Assembly: GCA_046598395.1 (NCBI GenBank)
Contig: JBKJIQ010000022.1
Location: 1 to 64,000 of the forward strand
DNA length: 64,000 nt
From: JAENVU01 sp046598395
Lineage (GTDB): Bacteria > Actinomycetota > Acidimicrobiia > IMCC26256 > JAENVU01
Direction: 5' to 3'
The first letter of the stretch is position 1; every line of letters starts with the position of its first letter. The notes below the pieces were generated by a model, which made no database searches, had not been told where the DNA came from, and saw only the letters and a program-made list of their open reading frames with translations. Both the position numbers and the translations under genes were made by a program. Below, piece after piece: positions 9,601 to 16,816 of the stretch.

Positions 9601-10228
9601 CCTTGCGGATCATTTCTTCGTAGGCGGCGAAGAAGCCCGCGAAGTCGGTCGCGTGCGCGTCCTTGAGGTTGGGCACCATCAGCGTGCGGGTGCCGTCCTT
9701 CTTGGTGACATCAACCGCGAGTCCGAGGTTCACGTGGTCGTGACGCACGACGACCGGCTGGCCGTTCTCCACGCCGTAGCCCGAGCCCATCGCGGGAACT
9801 TGGCGCACGGCTTGGACCGCGGCGTACGCGATCAGGTGGGTGAAGCTCACTTTGCCGCGAGCGTTCCGATTCAGGTGGTTGTTGAGGATCTGGCGGTTGA
9901 CCTCGAGGAGTTTCGCGGGGACGTTGCGCACCGACGTCGCAGTGGGGACTCTGAGGCTCGCCTCCATATTCTCGACGGTCCGCGCCGCAGCGCCGCGGAT
10001 TGGCTTGGCTTCTTCGCCCGCGAGTAGCAGCGGCGCGTTCGCTCCCGTTGCCGGCACGGCGGTGGCGGTGGCGGCGGTGGCGGGGTGCGCCGGCGAGCCT
10101 GCGGGCGAATAGTCGGAGAAGAACTCCTGCCAGGAGGGTGCAACCGAGGTGGGGTCGGCCACGAACTGGCGGTACATATCGTCAACGAGCCCGGAGTTCG
10201 GGCCGAGATCTTCGAAAGTGTCGGTCAC
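6653..10228 (-). CDS. kgd: Multifunctional 2-oxoglutarate decarboxylase/dehydrogenase (E2o-like plus E1o)
   Basis: The 1191-residue protein has the actinobacterial Kgd/OdhA layout. A short N-terminal segment (GLVDDMYRQFVADPTSVAPSW) precedes an Ala/Pro linker. Next is an acyltransferase (E2-type) domain at about residues 105-330, with its HxxxD-like core seen as TYDHRVIQGAESGEF. Then comes a full ThDP-dependent E1o module (GTAHRGRLNVLVNTVGKSY, HIVVNNQLGFTTAPSMGRS, GDDPEACVRVV). It makes succinyl-CoA, or succinic semialdehyde, from 2-oxoglutarate in the TCA cycle. No lipoyl domain is present, as in relatives that borrow the E2p core. GTG at 10228 is the likely start: it gives normal family length (~1200) and VTDTFEDLG as N-terminus. 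A much longer frame runs into aroG and is not used. Confidence 0.95.
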   Translation of the reverse strand: MTDTFEDLGPNSGLVDDMYRQFVADPTSVAPSWQEFFSDYSPAGSPAHPATAATATAVPATGANAPLLLAGEEAKPIRGAAARTVENMEASLRVPTATSVRNVPAKLLEVNRQILNNHLNRNARGKVSFTHLIAYAAVQAVRQVPAMGSGYGVENGQPVVVRHDHVNLGLAVDVTKKDGTRTLMVPNLKDAHATDFAGFFAAYEEMIRKVRTNAITVEDFAGTTGTITNPGMIGTVHSVPRLMPGQGFILGVGAIGYPAEYEGADPHTVARLGISKTITLTSTYDHRVIQGAESGEFLRAIHDLLLGGHGFYDAIFQSFAVPYEPARWSTDVSALDNEHAHNEKVVHVHQLINMYRVRGHLIANLDPLGRREPDTHPELDINHHGLSIWDLDREFPVGSLGAGVLLRATMPLREILGRLRDAYARTVGVEFMHIQDPEQKEWIQARVEMPSPAPDPAVQRRILDRLNAAEAFEGFLGKKYLGQKRFSLEGAESLIPMLDALLTAAADAGMSEAVLGTAHRGRLNVLVNTVGKSYGQIFREFEGGLDPSSVQGSGDVKYHVGATGTHVAPSGVAIEVSLASNPSHLEAVDPVVEGMARAKGDRIDDSERCHVLPVLVHGDAAFAGQGVVAETLNLSEVPGYEVGGTVHIVVNNQLGFTTAPSMGRSGVYATDVAKMVQAPIFHVNGDDPEACVRVVQLAYEFRQEFRKDVVVDMVCYRKYGHNEGDEPAFTQPKMYQLIRARRSVRKLYTETLVNRGDLTVAEAEAALDDFHARMDHAFEETHETGPPTIPVNIVLADEVEPAVDTGVSAAQLRQIVGALVRWPDDFAINPKLEKILRARESEFNADRVDWALAEALAFGSLALEGTPVRLAGQDTRRGTFSQRHSVLVDSSTESEFCPLRNIDDAQAPVMVYDSVLSEYAALGFEYGYSVADPKAWIGWEAQFGDFINGAQIIVDQFIVAAEDKWGQQSRLTLLLPHGFEGQGPEHSSARIERFLALCAANNLRVCYPTTAAQYFHLLRRQSHARSRKPLICFTPKKYLRVPATRSPVADLESGSFREVLDDPSTTLDPTTVRRALLCSGKVAHELIERRDQLGAPVTIIRVEQLYPWPEQQLIDLAEKYTSCDQVWWVQEEPANMGAWNYVHGRLHRILRDQAQLRHIARPPSPSPASGSSAVHDREQEQLFSAAFADLT

Positions 10229-10281
10229 GCCGTGCAGGGTACTGGTGTCGATCCCGCTCGATCGAGGTGCGGGCGAGCGGG

Positions 10282-11625
10282 CTACTGGCGGAGGAGTTCT
10301 GCGGCTTGGAAGGCGAGGTCGAGTGACTGGCGTGCGTTCAGACGCGGGTCGCACATCGTCTCGTAGCGCTGTTCGAGGTGGTCGCCGAGGATCTCGTCGG
10401 TGCCGCCGAGACATTCGGTGACGTTGTCGCCGGTGAGTTCCACGTGGACTCCACCGGGCCATACGCCTGCGGTGTGACACGCGGCAAAGAAGCTCCGGAG
10501 TTCGCTCATCACGTCGTCGAAGCGTCGAGTTTTGACCCCGCTGGAATGGGTGAAGGTGTTGCCGTGCATCGGATCGCAGGCCCAGACCACTGGGTGGCCG
10601 GAATCGCGGACCGCTTCGATGATGCCGGGAAGGCGCTCGCCCACGAGATCTTTGCCCATGCGGCTGATGAGCATGAGTCGGCCGGGGCGCAGATCCGGAT
10701 TCAGCCGTTTGCACAAGGCGACGGCTTCGTCGGGAAGCGTGGATGGTCCGAGCTTCACTCCGATCGGGTTCTGGACGCCGGCGAGGAACTCCACGTGGGC
10801 GCCGTCGAGCGCTCGCGTGCGATCGCCGATCCAGAGCAGATGCGCCGAACAGTCGTACCAGTCATCGGTGATCGAGTCCTGACGGGTAAGCGCCGCTTCG
10901 TAATCGAGGAGCAGCGCTTCATGGGAAGTGTAGAAGTCGACCTGATGAAGCTGGAGTTCCCGCTTGAGGTCGATCCCACATGCGGCCATGAACTTGAGTG
11001 CGCGCTCGATCTCGGCGGCGAGGGTCTCGTACCGCCGACCCTCGGGACTCGACGTGACGAAGTCCTGGTTCCAGGAGTGGACCTGGGCCAGGTCTGCGTA
11101 CCCACCTTTCGTGAACGCGCGCAGCAGGTTCAGTGTTGACGCGGCCTGGTGGTATCCGCGCATGAGTCGTTGCGGGTCCGCATGGCGTGACGCGGCGTCG
11201 AACGCGATGTCGTTCACCATGTCGCCGCGGAAGCTCGGGAGTTCGACGCCGTCGCGGAGTTCCGTGGCCGAGGATCGAGGCTTCGCGAACTGTCCGGCAA
11301 TCCGACCGATCTTCACCGTTGGAACACCGCTGCCGTAGGTGAGGACCACCGACATTTGTAGGATGATTTTGAGCTTGTCGCGGATCGCGTTCGCGGAAAA
11401 CGCGCTGAACGCTTCGGCGCAATCGCCGGCTTGGAGGACAAAAGCGCGGCCTTCGCTCGCAGCTGCGAGGTCTTCGGTGAGCGAGCGTGCTTCCCCGGCG
11501 AAGACGAGTGGCGGGATGTTCTCGAGTTCGTCGAGTACCCCGGTGAGTTCGTCGACGGGCCAATCAGGCTGTTGTTCAACGGGCCGGGTTCGCCAGGATT
11601 CGGGGCTCCACGGGCTCTCGGTCAT
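10282..11625 (-). CDS. aroG: 3-deoxy-7-phosphoheptulonate synthase, class II (AroG/AroH type)
   Basis: The 447-residue enzyme condenses phosphoenolpyruvate with erythrose 4-phosphate to make DAHP, the first step of the shikimate pathway. Class II hallmarks are plain: the metal Cys in VLQAGDCAEAFSAF, GRIAGQFAKPRS, WIGDRTRALDGAHVEF, GVKLGP, VVWACDPMHGNT and GVHVELTGDNVTEC. ATG at 11625 overlaps the upstream bpa stop by one base (TGATG), indicating coupled translation. A longer in-frame extension is not conserved. Length is close to the family norm of ~460. Class II enzymes in actinobacteria are commonly feedback inhibited by aromatic amino acids. Confidence 0.95.
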   Translation of the reverse strand: MTESPWSPESWRTRPVEQQPDWPVDELTGVLDELENIPPLVFAGEARSLTEDLAAASEGRAFVLQAGDCAEAFSAFSANAIRDKLKIILQMSVVLTYGSGVPTVKIGRIAGQFAKPRSSATELRDGVELPSFRGDMVNDIAFDAASRHADPQRLMRGYHQAASTLNLLRAFTKGGYADLAQVHSWNQDFVTSSPEGRRYETLAAEIERALKFMAACGIDLKRELQLHQVDFYTSHEALLLDYEAALTRQDSITDDWYDCSAHLLWIGDRTRALDGAHVEFLAGVQNPIGVKLGPSTLPDEAVALCKRLNPDLRPGRLMLISRMGKDLVGERLPGIIEAVRDSGHPVVWACDPMHGNTFTHSSGVKTRRFDDVMSELRSFFAACHTAGVWPGGVHVELTGDNVTECLGGTDEILGDHLEQRYETMCDPRLNARQSLDLAFQAAELLRQ

Positions 11626-12158
11626 CAGAGGTACGCGCCCGGCGCCCGCTCGAGGGTCGCATCGCCGGGACCGGAGGCACCGGTGGGATCCGGGGCACCG
11701 ATTTCGAGGGCATGACGGCGACGCATTTCCTCGAACTGGTTCTGGGCCATTGCCTGTTGGGTGAACAGCGTGGCCTGGATGCCGTGGAACAAGCCTTCGA
11801 GCCAACCAACGAGTTGGGCTTGTGCGATGCGGAGTTCAGACTCGCTCGGGGTATCGGAGTTGAAGGGGAGTACGACCTCGGCCAACTCCTGGTGAAGCTC
11901 GGGCGAAAGCACATCCTCGAGCGCATGCAGGGAACGTTCGTGAATCTCGCGCAGCGCCCGCCGTCCGGCGTCGTCGAGCGGAGCACGACGAACCTCATCG
12001 AGCATTGTGCGCACCATGGATGCGATGCGGATCAACTTGGTGGGCTGGCGGACCTGCTCCTCGGGCGGTCCGGGCGCAGCCTCGGCATTCGGTTCGCTCA
12101 GAAGTTTGCCGGGATGTTCCGGGACCACGTCAGTTGGTGCAGCGTCGGGGCTGGTCAT
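11625..12158 (-). CDS. bpa: Bacterial proteasome activator Bpa/PafE
   Basis: 177 residues. The core SELRIAQAQLVGWLEGLF and HGIQATLFTQQ, together with RIASMVRTMLDEVRRAPLD, match mycobacterial Bpa (PafE, DUF2587), an ATP-independent ring that opens the 20S proteasome gate for unfolded proteins. The extreme C-terminus is PGAYL, corresponding to the GQYL tail that docks between proteasome alpha subunits. ATG at 12158 gives the family length (~174). The N-terminal ~45 residues are acidic, Pro-rich and probably disordered. Its presence implies proteasome subunits elsewhere in this genome. It is coupled to the DAHP synthase gene downstream. Confidence 0.93.
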   Translation of the reverse strand: MTSPDAAPTDVVPEHPGKLLSEPNAEAAPGPPEEQVRQPTKLIRIASMVRTMLDEVRRAPLDDAGRRALREIHERSLHALEDVLSPELHQELAEVVLPFNSDTPSESELRIAQAQLVGWLEGLFHGIQATLFTQQAMAQNQFEEMRRRHALEIGAPDPTGASGPGDATLERAPGAYL

Positions 12159-12213
12159 CCGGGAAACGATACTGGTGGAGCCGCGCACACTCCGTAGGGA
12201 GTTTCGCGGCCCG

Positions 12214-13020
12214 CTACTCCACCACTGGCGGGCGGCGACCGATGGCGCCCTCGGTTCGGGGCCCCGGAACGCCACGAAATGTGTACGGCTCGGTGTCCCG
12301 GCCGGGCTGGCAGACCCAGCACTCGCCGGTGCGACCCGTCGTCACGATGGTGAAGACGGCCTCGGCGATCTGGGTGGCGGGCATCAGGGGAAAGTCACTT
12401 GCGGCGAACAGCGCCTTGGTGTCCTCCGTCAGAATGTTCGTATCGGTCATCCCCGGATTCACCGTGTTGGCCGTGATGTTCTGCGCCTTGAGGGTGGGTG
12501 CGATACTCCGAATGAAGCCGACGACCGCATGTTTGGTGAGTACGTACACCGGGTCGAAGGGGAACGGAAGCAACCCGGCCAGGGAGCTGGTGGCGACGAT
12601 CGCGCCGCCGCCTCGTCTGACCATTGCCGGGATTGCGGCTCGGGCGCCCCACACGACGCCGTCGACGTTCACCCGCATAATGCGGTGGTAGTCGGAATCC
12701 GTGAGGGCGGTCACGTCGGCCACACCGATCGCGATCCCGGCGTTGAGGTACGCGATATCCACGCCGCCCAGCTCGGCCTCACACGCAGCAAATGCCGCGT
12801 CCACTTCGGTCGGATCACCGGCGTCGGCGTGGACGTAGTGACCACCGACTGACTCGGCCACCGCCTTTCCGTTGGTGTCGTCGAAGTCGACCGCGCAGAT
12901 CGTTGCGCCCTCGGCCGCGAACCGATGGGCTGTCGCTTGGCCGATCCCGGACGCCGCGCCCGTGATGAGCGCCACCTTGCCGTCCAGTGCCCCCATTGGT
13001 GCTGTCGCTGGTCCAGTCAT
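12214..13020 (-). CDS. Short-chain dehydrogenase/reductase (SDR)
   Basis: 268 residues with the classical SDR pattern: NAD(P)-binding KVALITGAASGIGQATAHRF near residue 16, an acidic VDFDDTN at the end of the second strand (suggesting NAD preference), YLNAGIA in place of NNAG, a catalytic Ser in IVATSSLAG, and Tyr/Lys in VYVLTKHAVV. ATG at 13020 is preferred to the GTG at 13059 because of the upstream GGGGG and typical length. Substrate is unknown. Its promoter side faces the large palindrome at 13087-13142, so it is probably controlled by the divergent TetR. Confidence 0.88.
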   Translation of the reverse strand: MTGPATAPMGALDGKVALITGAASGIGQATAHRFAAEGATICAVDFDDTNGKAVAESVGGHYVHADAGDPTEVDAAFAACEAELGGVDIAYLNAGIAIGVADVTALTDSDYHRIMRVNVDGVVWGARAAIPAMVRRGGGAIVATSSLAGLLPFPFDPVYVLTKHAVVGFIRSIAPTLKAQNITANTVNPGMTDTNILTEDTKALFAASDFPLMPATQIAEAVFTIVTTGRTGECWVCQPGRDTEPYTFRGVPGPRTEGAIGRRPPVVE

Positions 13021-13086
13021 CGGTGCCCCCGGCGTCCATGGTCGATTGATCAGCGGCACCGTACGCGCGGAGCGCCACCGTTGTCG

Positions 13087-13142
13087 CTTTTCGCAATTCC
13101 CCTTAGCTATACAGCTGTATAGTTAAGGGGAATTGCGAAAAG
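13087..13142. promoter_or_regulatory. 56-bp near-perfect palindrome between divergent SDR and TetR genes
   Basis: Left arm 13087-13114 and right arm 13115-13142 are exact inverted copies over 28 bp, except position 13106 (G) facing 13123 (T). There is no spacer. The centre is CTATACAGCTGTATAG, a TetR-like box that also carries -10-like hexamers (TATACA and TATAGT). The outer part is TTTTCGCAATTCCCCTTA and its complement. Lying between two divergent starts, it is best read as a double or extended operator for the TetR at 13177. A terminator is unlikely because neither flanking gene ends here. Confidence 0.75.
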
Positions 13143-13176
13143 AAAGTATGAGTACTGAGCGGGAGGCGGAAACGGA

Positions 13177-13806
13177 GTGCGAGCAGGCGCACGGAAGTTG
13201 AACGCCGTGACGGCGTCGCGGGCGGGTGCGGGAGTTGTGCGCCGCGATGGTGTCGATGGCGTGACGATGCGATCGGTGGCGGCCGCAGTCGGTGTCACGC
13301 CGATGGCGCTGTACCGCTGCTTCGATTCCGGCACTGACCTGCGTCGTGCATCGGTCAGCGCCGCGTTGGTACGAGTCCCGAATCCGCCGACCGAGGGCTC
13401 CCCGGAGGCGAGGCTGCGCGCCTGGGCCCAAACTGCGCGCCGACGCCTGCGGAACACGCCGGGCCTCGCCGCCGCTTGTCTCATGGACTGGCCGGCGATG
13501 TCTGAGGGTTGTCGGATGATGGAGGGTCTCCTTGTCGTTGCGGCCGCGCACACCGAGAATCCTTGGGAACAGGTAGCGATTGCCAACGAAGTGTTCGTGT
13601 ACGCCGTGACTCGGGCGCAGGCTGAACATGCAGTGCTCGCGCGTCGGAACCAACGCAGATTGCCCGCGGTAGAGGCCCGGCCACGACATTTTCCGCGCCT
13701 CGCGATGATGCAGGCGGAGTATCACTCGATCGACACGGATCGACATTTCGACATGGGTCTTGCAGCGCTCCTGCGCGGTCTGCTCGTCGATGAGTCGGCG
13801 TCGTGA
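13177..13806 (+). CDS. TetR/AcrR-family regulator
   Basis: 209 residues. The N-terminal HTH is recognisable (GAGVVRRDGVDGVTMRSVAA, AVGVTPMALYRCFDSGTDL), followed by a helical C-terminal domain typical of TetR proteins. GTG at 13177 is chosen because GGGAGG lies about 10 bases upstream. It starts 35 bp from the 56-bp palindrome, its presumed operator, and probably controls both itself and the divergent SDR gene. Its stop overlaps the next gene's GTG start by 4 bases (GTGA), placing the acetyltransferase in the same transcript. The effector is unknown. Confidence 0.87.
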   Translation: MRAGARKLNAVTASRAGAGVVRRDGVDGVTMRSVAAAVGVTPMALYRCFDSGTDLRRASVSAALVRVPNPPTEGSPEARLRAWAQTARRRLRNTPGLAAACLMDWPAMSEGCRMMEGLLVVAAAHTENPWEQVAIANEVFVYAVTRAQAEHAVLARRNQRRLPAVEARPRHFPRLAMMQAEYHSIDTDRHFDMGLAALLRGLLVDESAS

Positions 13807-14321
13807 CGATCTCGATTCGTGATTGCACTGATGCGGACATTCCGGCGTCGCTCGCGATCTTCAACGAGTTGATCCCGACGACCACGGTGGCGTGGCGCGA
13901 CGAACCGTTCGCGCTGGAGACGCGCTCTGAATGGTTCGAGCGTCAGCAGTCGAGCGGGTTTCCCGTTCTCGTGGCCGCTGCCGATCACGGTTCGGGGGTG
14001 AGCGAAGTCGTGGGAGTGGCGAGCTTTGGCGACTTTCGGAACACGTTGCATTTCGAGGGGTACCGGTTCACCGTCGAACACTCGATCCACGTGCGGGGCG
14101 ATCGGCGAGCGAGTGGCGTCGGCCGGGTCTTGCTCGATGCATTGATGGAACGCGCCCGCGCCGCCGGTATTCACGTGATGGTCGGCGCGATCGATGGTGA
14201 CAACGTCGACTCGATCCGGTTCCACGAACGCATGGGCTTCGTCGAAGTTGCCCGAATGCCCGAGACCGGCTTCAAGTTCGGCCGTTGGCTTGACCTCGTC
14301 CTGATGCAACGCATCCTGTAA
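13803..14321 (+). CDS. GNAT N-acetyltransferase, phosphinothricin-acetyltransferase-like
   Basis: 172 residues of the Pat/Bar branch of GNAT enzymes: ISIRDCTDADIPASLAIFNE at the start, then VVGVASFGDFR, TVEHSIHVRGDRRASGVGRV (the acetyl-CoA pyrophosphate loop, R/Q-x-x-G-x-G/A) and HVMVGAIDGDNVDSIRFHE, GFVEVARMPETGFKFGRWL. Such enzymes acetylate small amines such as phosphinothricin or methionine sulfone. The exact substrate cannot be inferred. The GTG start is embedded in the preceding TetR stop, so expression is coupled to that regulator. Confidence 0.88.
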   Translation: MTISIRDCTDADIPASLAIFNELIPTTTVAWRDEPFALETRSEWFERQQSSGFPVLVAAADHGSGVSEVVGVASFGDFRNTLHFEGYRFTVEHSIHVRGDRRASGVGRVLLDALMERARAAGIHVMVGAIDGDNVDSIRFHERMGFVEVARMPETGFKFGRWLDLVLMQRIL

Positions 14322-14332
14322 CCGGCCGCGAG

Positions 14333-15754
14333 CTACATCTGAATAACGACGAGCCGTTCTTCGGTCATTTCTCGTACCGCATAGTGCGGGCCTTCTTTGG
14401 TGTTCCCGCTGTCCTTCACGCCGCCGTATGGCATCTGGTCCGTACGGAATGTGGGCATCTCGTTCACCATCACGCCGCCGAAATCGAGCGAGTGCGCGGC
14501 CTTGAGTGCAGCCCCGAGGTTGGTGGTGAAGATCGCGGCTTGGAGTCCGTACCGGCTGTCGTTGGCCGCGGCGAAGGCGGTATCGAGGTCGTGATAGCCC
14601 TGAAAGCCGATCAGCGGACCGAAGACCTCTTGGGTGCACACCTTCATCTCGGGAAGCACGCCCGTGAGCACCGTGGGGGTGAGAACCGCGTCGACCACGG
14701 CGCCCCCGGTCGCGATCTTCGCCCCACCGTCTGTGGCTTCCTCGATCCAGCCGACGATCCGATCGCGCTCACCCTCATTGATCAGTGCGGAGACGTCGGT
14801 GGCGTCGTCCATTGGATCGCCGACGATCAAGTGCTGAACCTTTGCAACCACGCGATCTACCAACTCATCGCGGATCGAGTCGTGCGCGTAGACCCGCTGG
14901 ACCGAGATGCACGTCTGGCCGGAGTAGCCGAATCCTCCGGCAACGATCTTGGCGGCCGCGATTTCTAGATCGGCGTCGGGCTCCACGATGACGGGCGCGT
15001 TGTTGCCGAGTTCGAGCCCGACCTTCTTGCGCGGCGCTCGTCCCCTGATGCCCCAGCCGACCTCTGGCGAGCCGGTGAACGTGATGTAGGCGATCTCGTC
15101 ATGATCGACGATCGCGTTGCCAACGCTGCTGCCGCCGCCGACGACCACGTTGAGCCAGCCCGGCGGGAGCCCCGCATCGTCGAGCAGCATCGATGCGAGG
15201 AGCAGCGCGGTGAGGGGCGTTTGTGACGCAGGTTTCAACACCACCGGGCAGCCCGCGGCGATCGCAGGCGCGATCTTGTGCGAGACAAGGTTCAACGGAA
15301 AGTTGAATGGACTGATCGCGCCGACGACGCCCACCGGCACCCGCAACGTGAAGCCGAACTTGCCCATGCCCGCGTCGTTGGCATCCATCGCGATCATCTC
15401 GCCGGTCAACGTGCGGGCCTCGACTGCCGCGAATCGGAACGTGCCCGCGGCGCGAGCGGCTTCGACGCGCGCGGTCTTGATGGGCTTGGCCGCCTCACCG
15501 GCGATCGACCGAGCGAACTCTTCGTGGCGCGCGGTGAGTGCCGCGGCCGCAGCATCGAGAATCGCGGCGCGCTGATGGGCGGGCATCGGATCATGGCGCA
15601 CCGCCTGCGCGGCGGCGACCGCGGCGTCGACGTGCTCCGCAGTTCCGACTGCTACCCGACCGAGTTCGGAGCCATCGAAAGGGGAGAGGATGGTGGTTTC
15701 GTTGCCCGTCGTGACGAGCTCAGAACCAATACGCATCGGGTGCAGTTCAGCCAT
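14333..15754 (-). CDS. NAD(P)-dependent aldehyde dehydrogenase
   Basis: 473 residues, full length for the ALDH superfamily. The cofactor and active-site landmarks are in order: ISPFNFPLNLVSHKIAPAIA, ITFTGSPEVGWGI, catalytic Glu in GLELGNNAPVIV and catalytic Cys in GYSGQTCISVQRVY, then EVFGPLIGFQGY. It oxidises an aldehyde to the acid, or to the CoA ester if of the acylating type. The QTC context and sequence style resemble lactaldehyde or succinate-semialdehyde dehydrogenases, which I cannot separate here. It stands alone, converging on the acetyltransferase gene with only 11 bp between stops. Confidence 0.92.
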   Translation of the reverse strand: MAELHPMRIGSELVTTGNETTILSPFDGSELGRVAVGTAEHVDAAVAAAQAVRHDPMPAHQRAAILDAAAAALTARHEEFARSIAGEAAKPIKTARVEAARAAGTFRFAAVEARTLTGEMIAMDANDAGMGKFGFTLRVPVGVVGAISPFNFPLNLVSHKIAPAIAAGCPVVLKPASQTPLTALLLASMLLDDAGLPPGWLNVVVGGGSSVGNAIVDHDEIAYITFTGSPEVGWGIRGRAPRKKVGLELGNNAPVIVEPDADLEIAAAKIVAGGFGYSGQTCISVQRVYAHDSIRDELVDRVVAKVQHLIVGDPMDDATDVSALINEGERDRIVGWIEEATDGGAKIATGGAVVDAVLTPTVLTGVLPEMKVCTQEVFGPLIGFQGYHDLDTAFAAANDSRYGLQAAIFTTNLGAALKAAHSLDFGGVMVNEMPTFRTDQMPYGGVKDSGNTKEGPHYAVREMTEERLVVIQM

Positions 15755-15807
15755 CCCCGCAGACTACGAGATGGCTGCTTGCTCACCGAACGTGAAGTGC
15801 GCTGCGC

Positions 15808-16815
15808 CTACTCCTCGTAGAGAACTTGGTCGACGAGCGCTTCGCTGATGAATCCGCCGTTCGGGTCGAACCGGTAGTTCGCGAGGTCCTTGCGGAACTC
15901 GAGGTTCATATCGGGAGCGCCTTCGCGGTTCTTCTCGACGCTGAATATGACCCACCGCTTGAACTGTTCGGCTCGTACCGAATCAAACGCAAGGTGTGAC
16001 TTCGAAACCGAGATCGCCTTTTCGTTGAGCAGGATCGCGATGTCGGCCTCGTGGGCGAGCGCCGTCGAGCCGCGGAGATGATGCAGCCGGAGTCGGCGCG
16101 CCGTCAGCCCCTCTCGATCGGCAGCTGCCAGCGCCACGACGGGCACCTCGGCCGCCATCGCGAGTTCCTTGAGTTGCTCGGTGAGATAGGTCGTGCGTTC
16201 CTCATTGGCTCGGAGGTCGGCGGCCACCGGGACCTTCTGCAGGTAGTCCACGAAGAGCGCGGTCGATCCGTCGCGATACTCCGACACGATGCGAGCCAGT
16301 TCGTTCACCCCGGTGCGGAGCCCTGAGCCCTGGACGAGACGCAGGCGGGGCCCGTACTCCTGCACTCGGTGGTACGCCTCCTCGCCGAGTGGGTCGACGG
16401 TCAGCGCTTCAGCCGGTACGGCGCCCAGCGCGACTTCTTGAGCGATGGTTCGAAGCCGCGTCAGCTCGACGATCTCATCGGGGCGGGCGAGGCAGCCGAG
16501 TTCGAGCGCGAGCAGGCGGCCGAGCAATGAATGGGGTGAGTGCTCGTAGCAGACGAAGATCGCGGTGTGGCCCTGCATGGCCATCCAGCGCGCCCATTGC
16601 AGCGACGCAACCGTCTTGCCGACCCCGGGCCGCCCGCCGACGAGGACGAGGTCCTGGGCGCGGATGCCGCCGCCGAGCACGTCGTCGAGTGGCTGGAAGC
16701 CGGTCGCGAACTGCACCGCGCGTGCCTGAGGTGGATTCGGTCCCAGGCCGGCAAGCAAGTCGGACGCCGTTGCCATCGCCAGGTGGTCGTGCGTCGTCGC
16801 CAGTACGTCGCTCAT
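15808..16815 (-). CDS. DnaB-like RecA-fold ATPase coupled to the Tad pilus operon
   Basis: The 335-residue product matches only the C-terminal helicase domain of DnaB. FATGFQPLDDVLGGGIRAQD leads to Walker A GGRPGVGKT (~residues 58-66), then FVCYEHSPHSLLGRLLALEL, Walker B TALFVDYLQKVP near residue 187 and LRGSTALAHEADIAILL, with a late FSVEKNREG. The DnaB N-terminal domain is absent. ATG at 16815 has GGAGG about 5 bases upstream and follows the tadC stop by a single base (TGACATG), so it is the distal gene of the pilus operon. A role in DNA handling or as an accessory assembly ATPase is open; neither is proven by the sequence. Confidence 0.82.
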   Translation of the reverse strand: MSDVLATTHDHLAMATASDLLAGLGPNPPQARAVQFATGFQPLDDVLGGGIRAQDLVLVGGRPGVGKTVASLQWARWMAMQGHTAIFVCYEHSPHSLLGRLLALELGCLARPDEIVELTRLRTIAQEVALGAVPAEALTVDPLGEEAYHRVQEYGPRLRLVQGSGLRTGVNELARIVSEYRDGSTALFVDYLQKVPVAADLRANEERTTYLTEQLKELAMAAEVPVVALAAADREGLTARRLRLHHLRGSTALAHEADIAILLNEKAISVSKSHLAFDSVRAEQFKRWVIFSVEKNREGAPDMNLEFRKDLANYRFDPNGGFISEALVDQVLYEE

Positions 16816-16816
16816 G

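Noticed and set aside
8897..10027. Plus-strand open frame across kgd
   Set aside because: Antisense to a strongly conserved enzyme domain and without any recognisable motif.
12007..12852. Plus-strand open frame over bpa and the SDR gene
   Set aside because: Antisense to two genes with clear family motifs; its own translation matches nothing.
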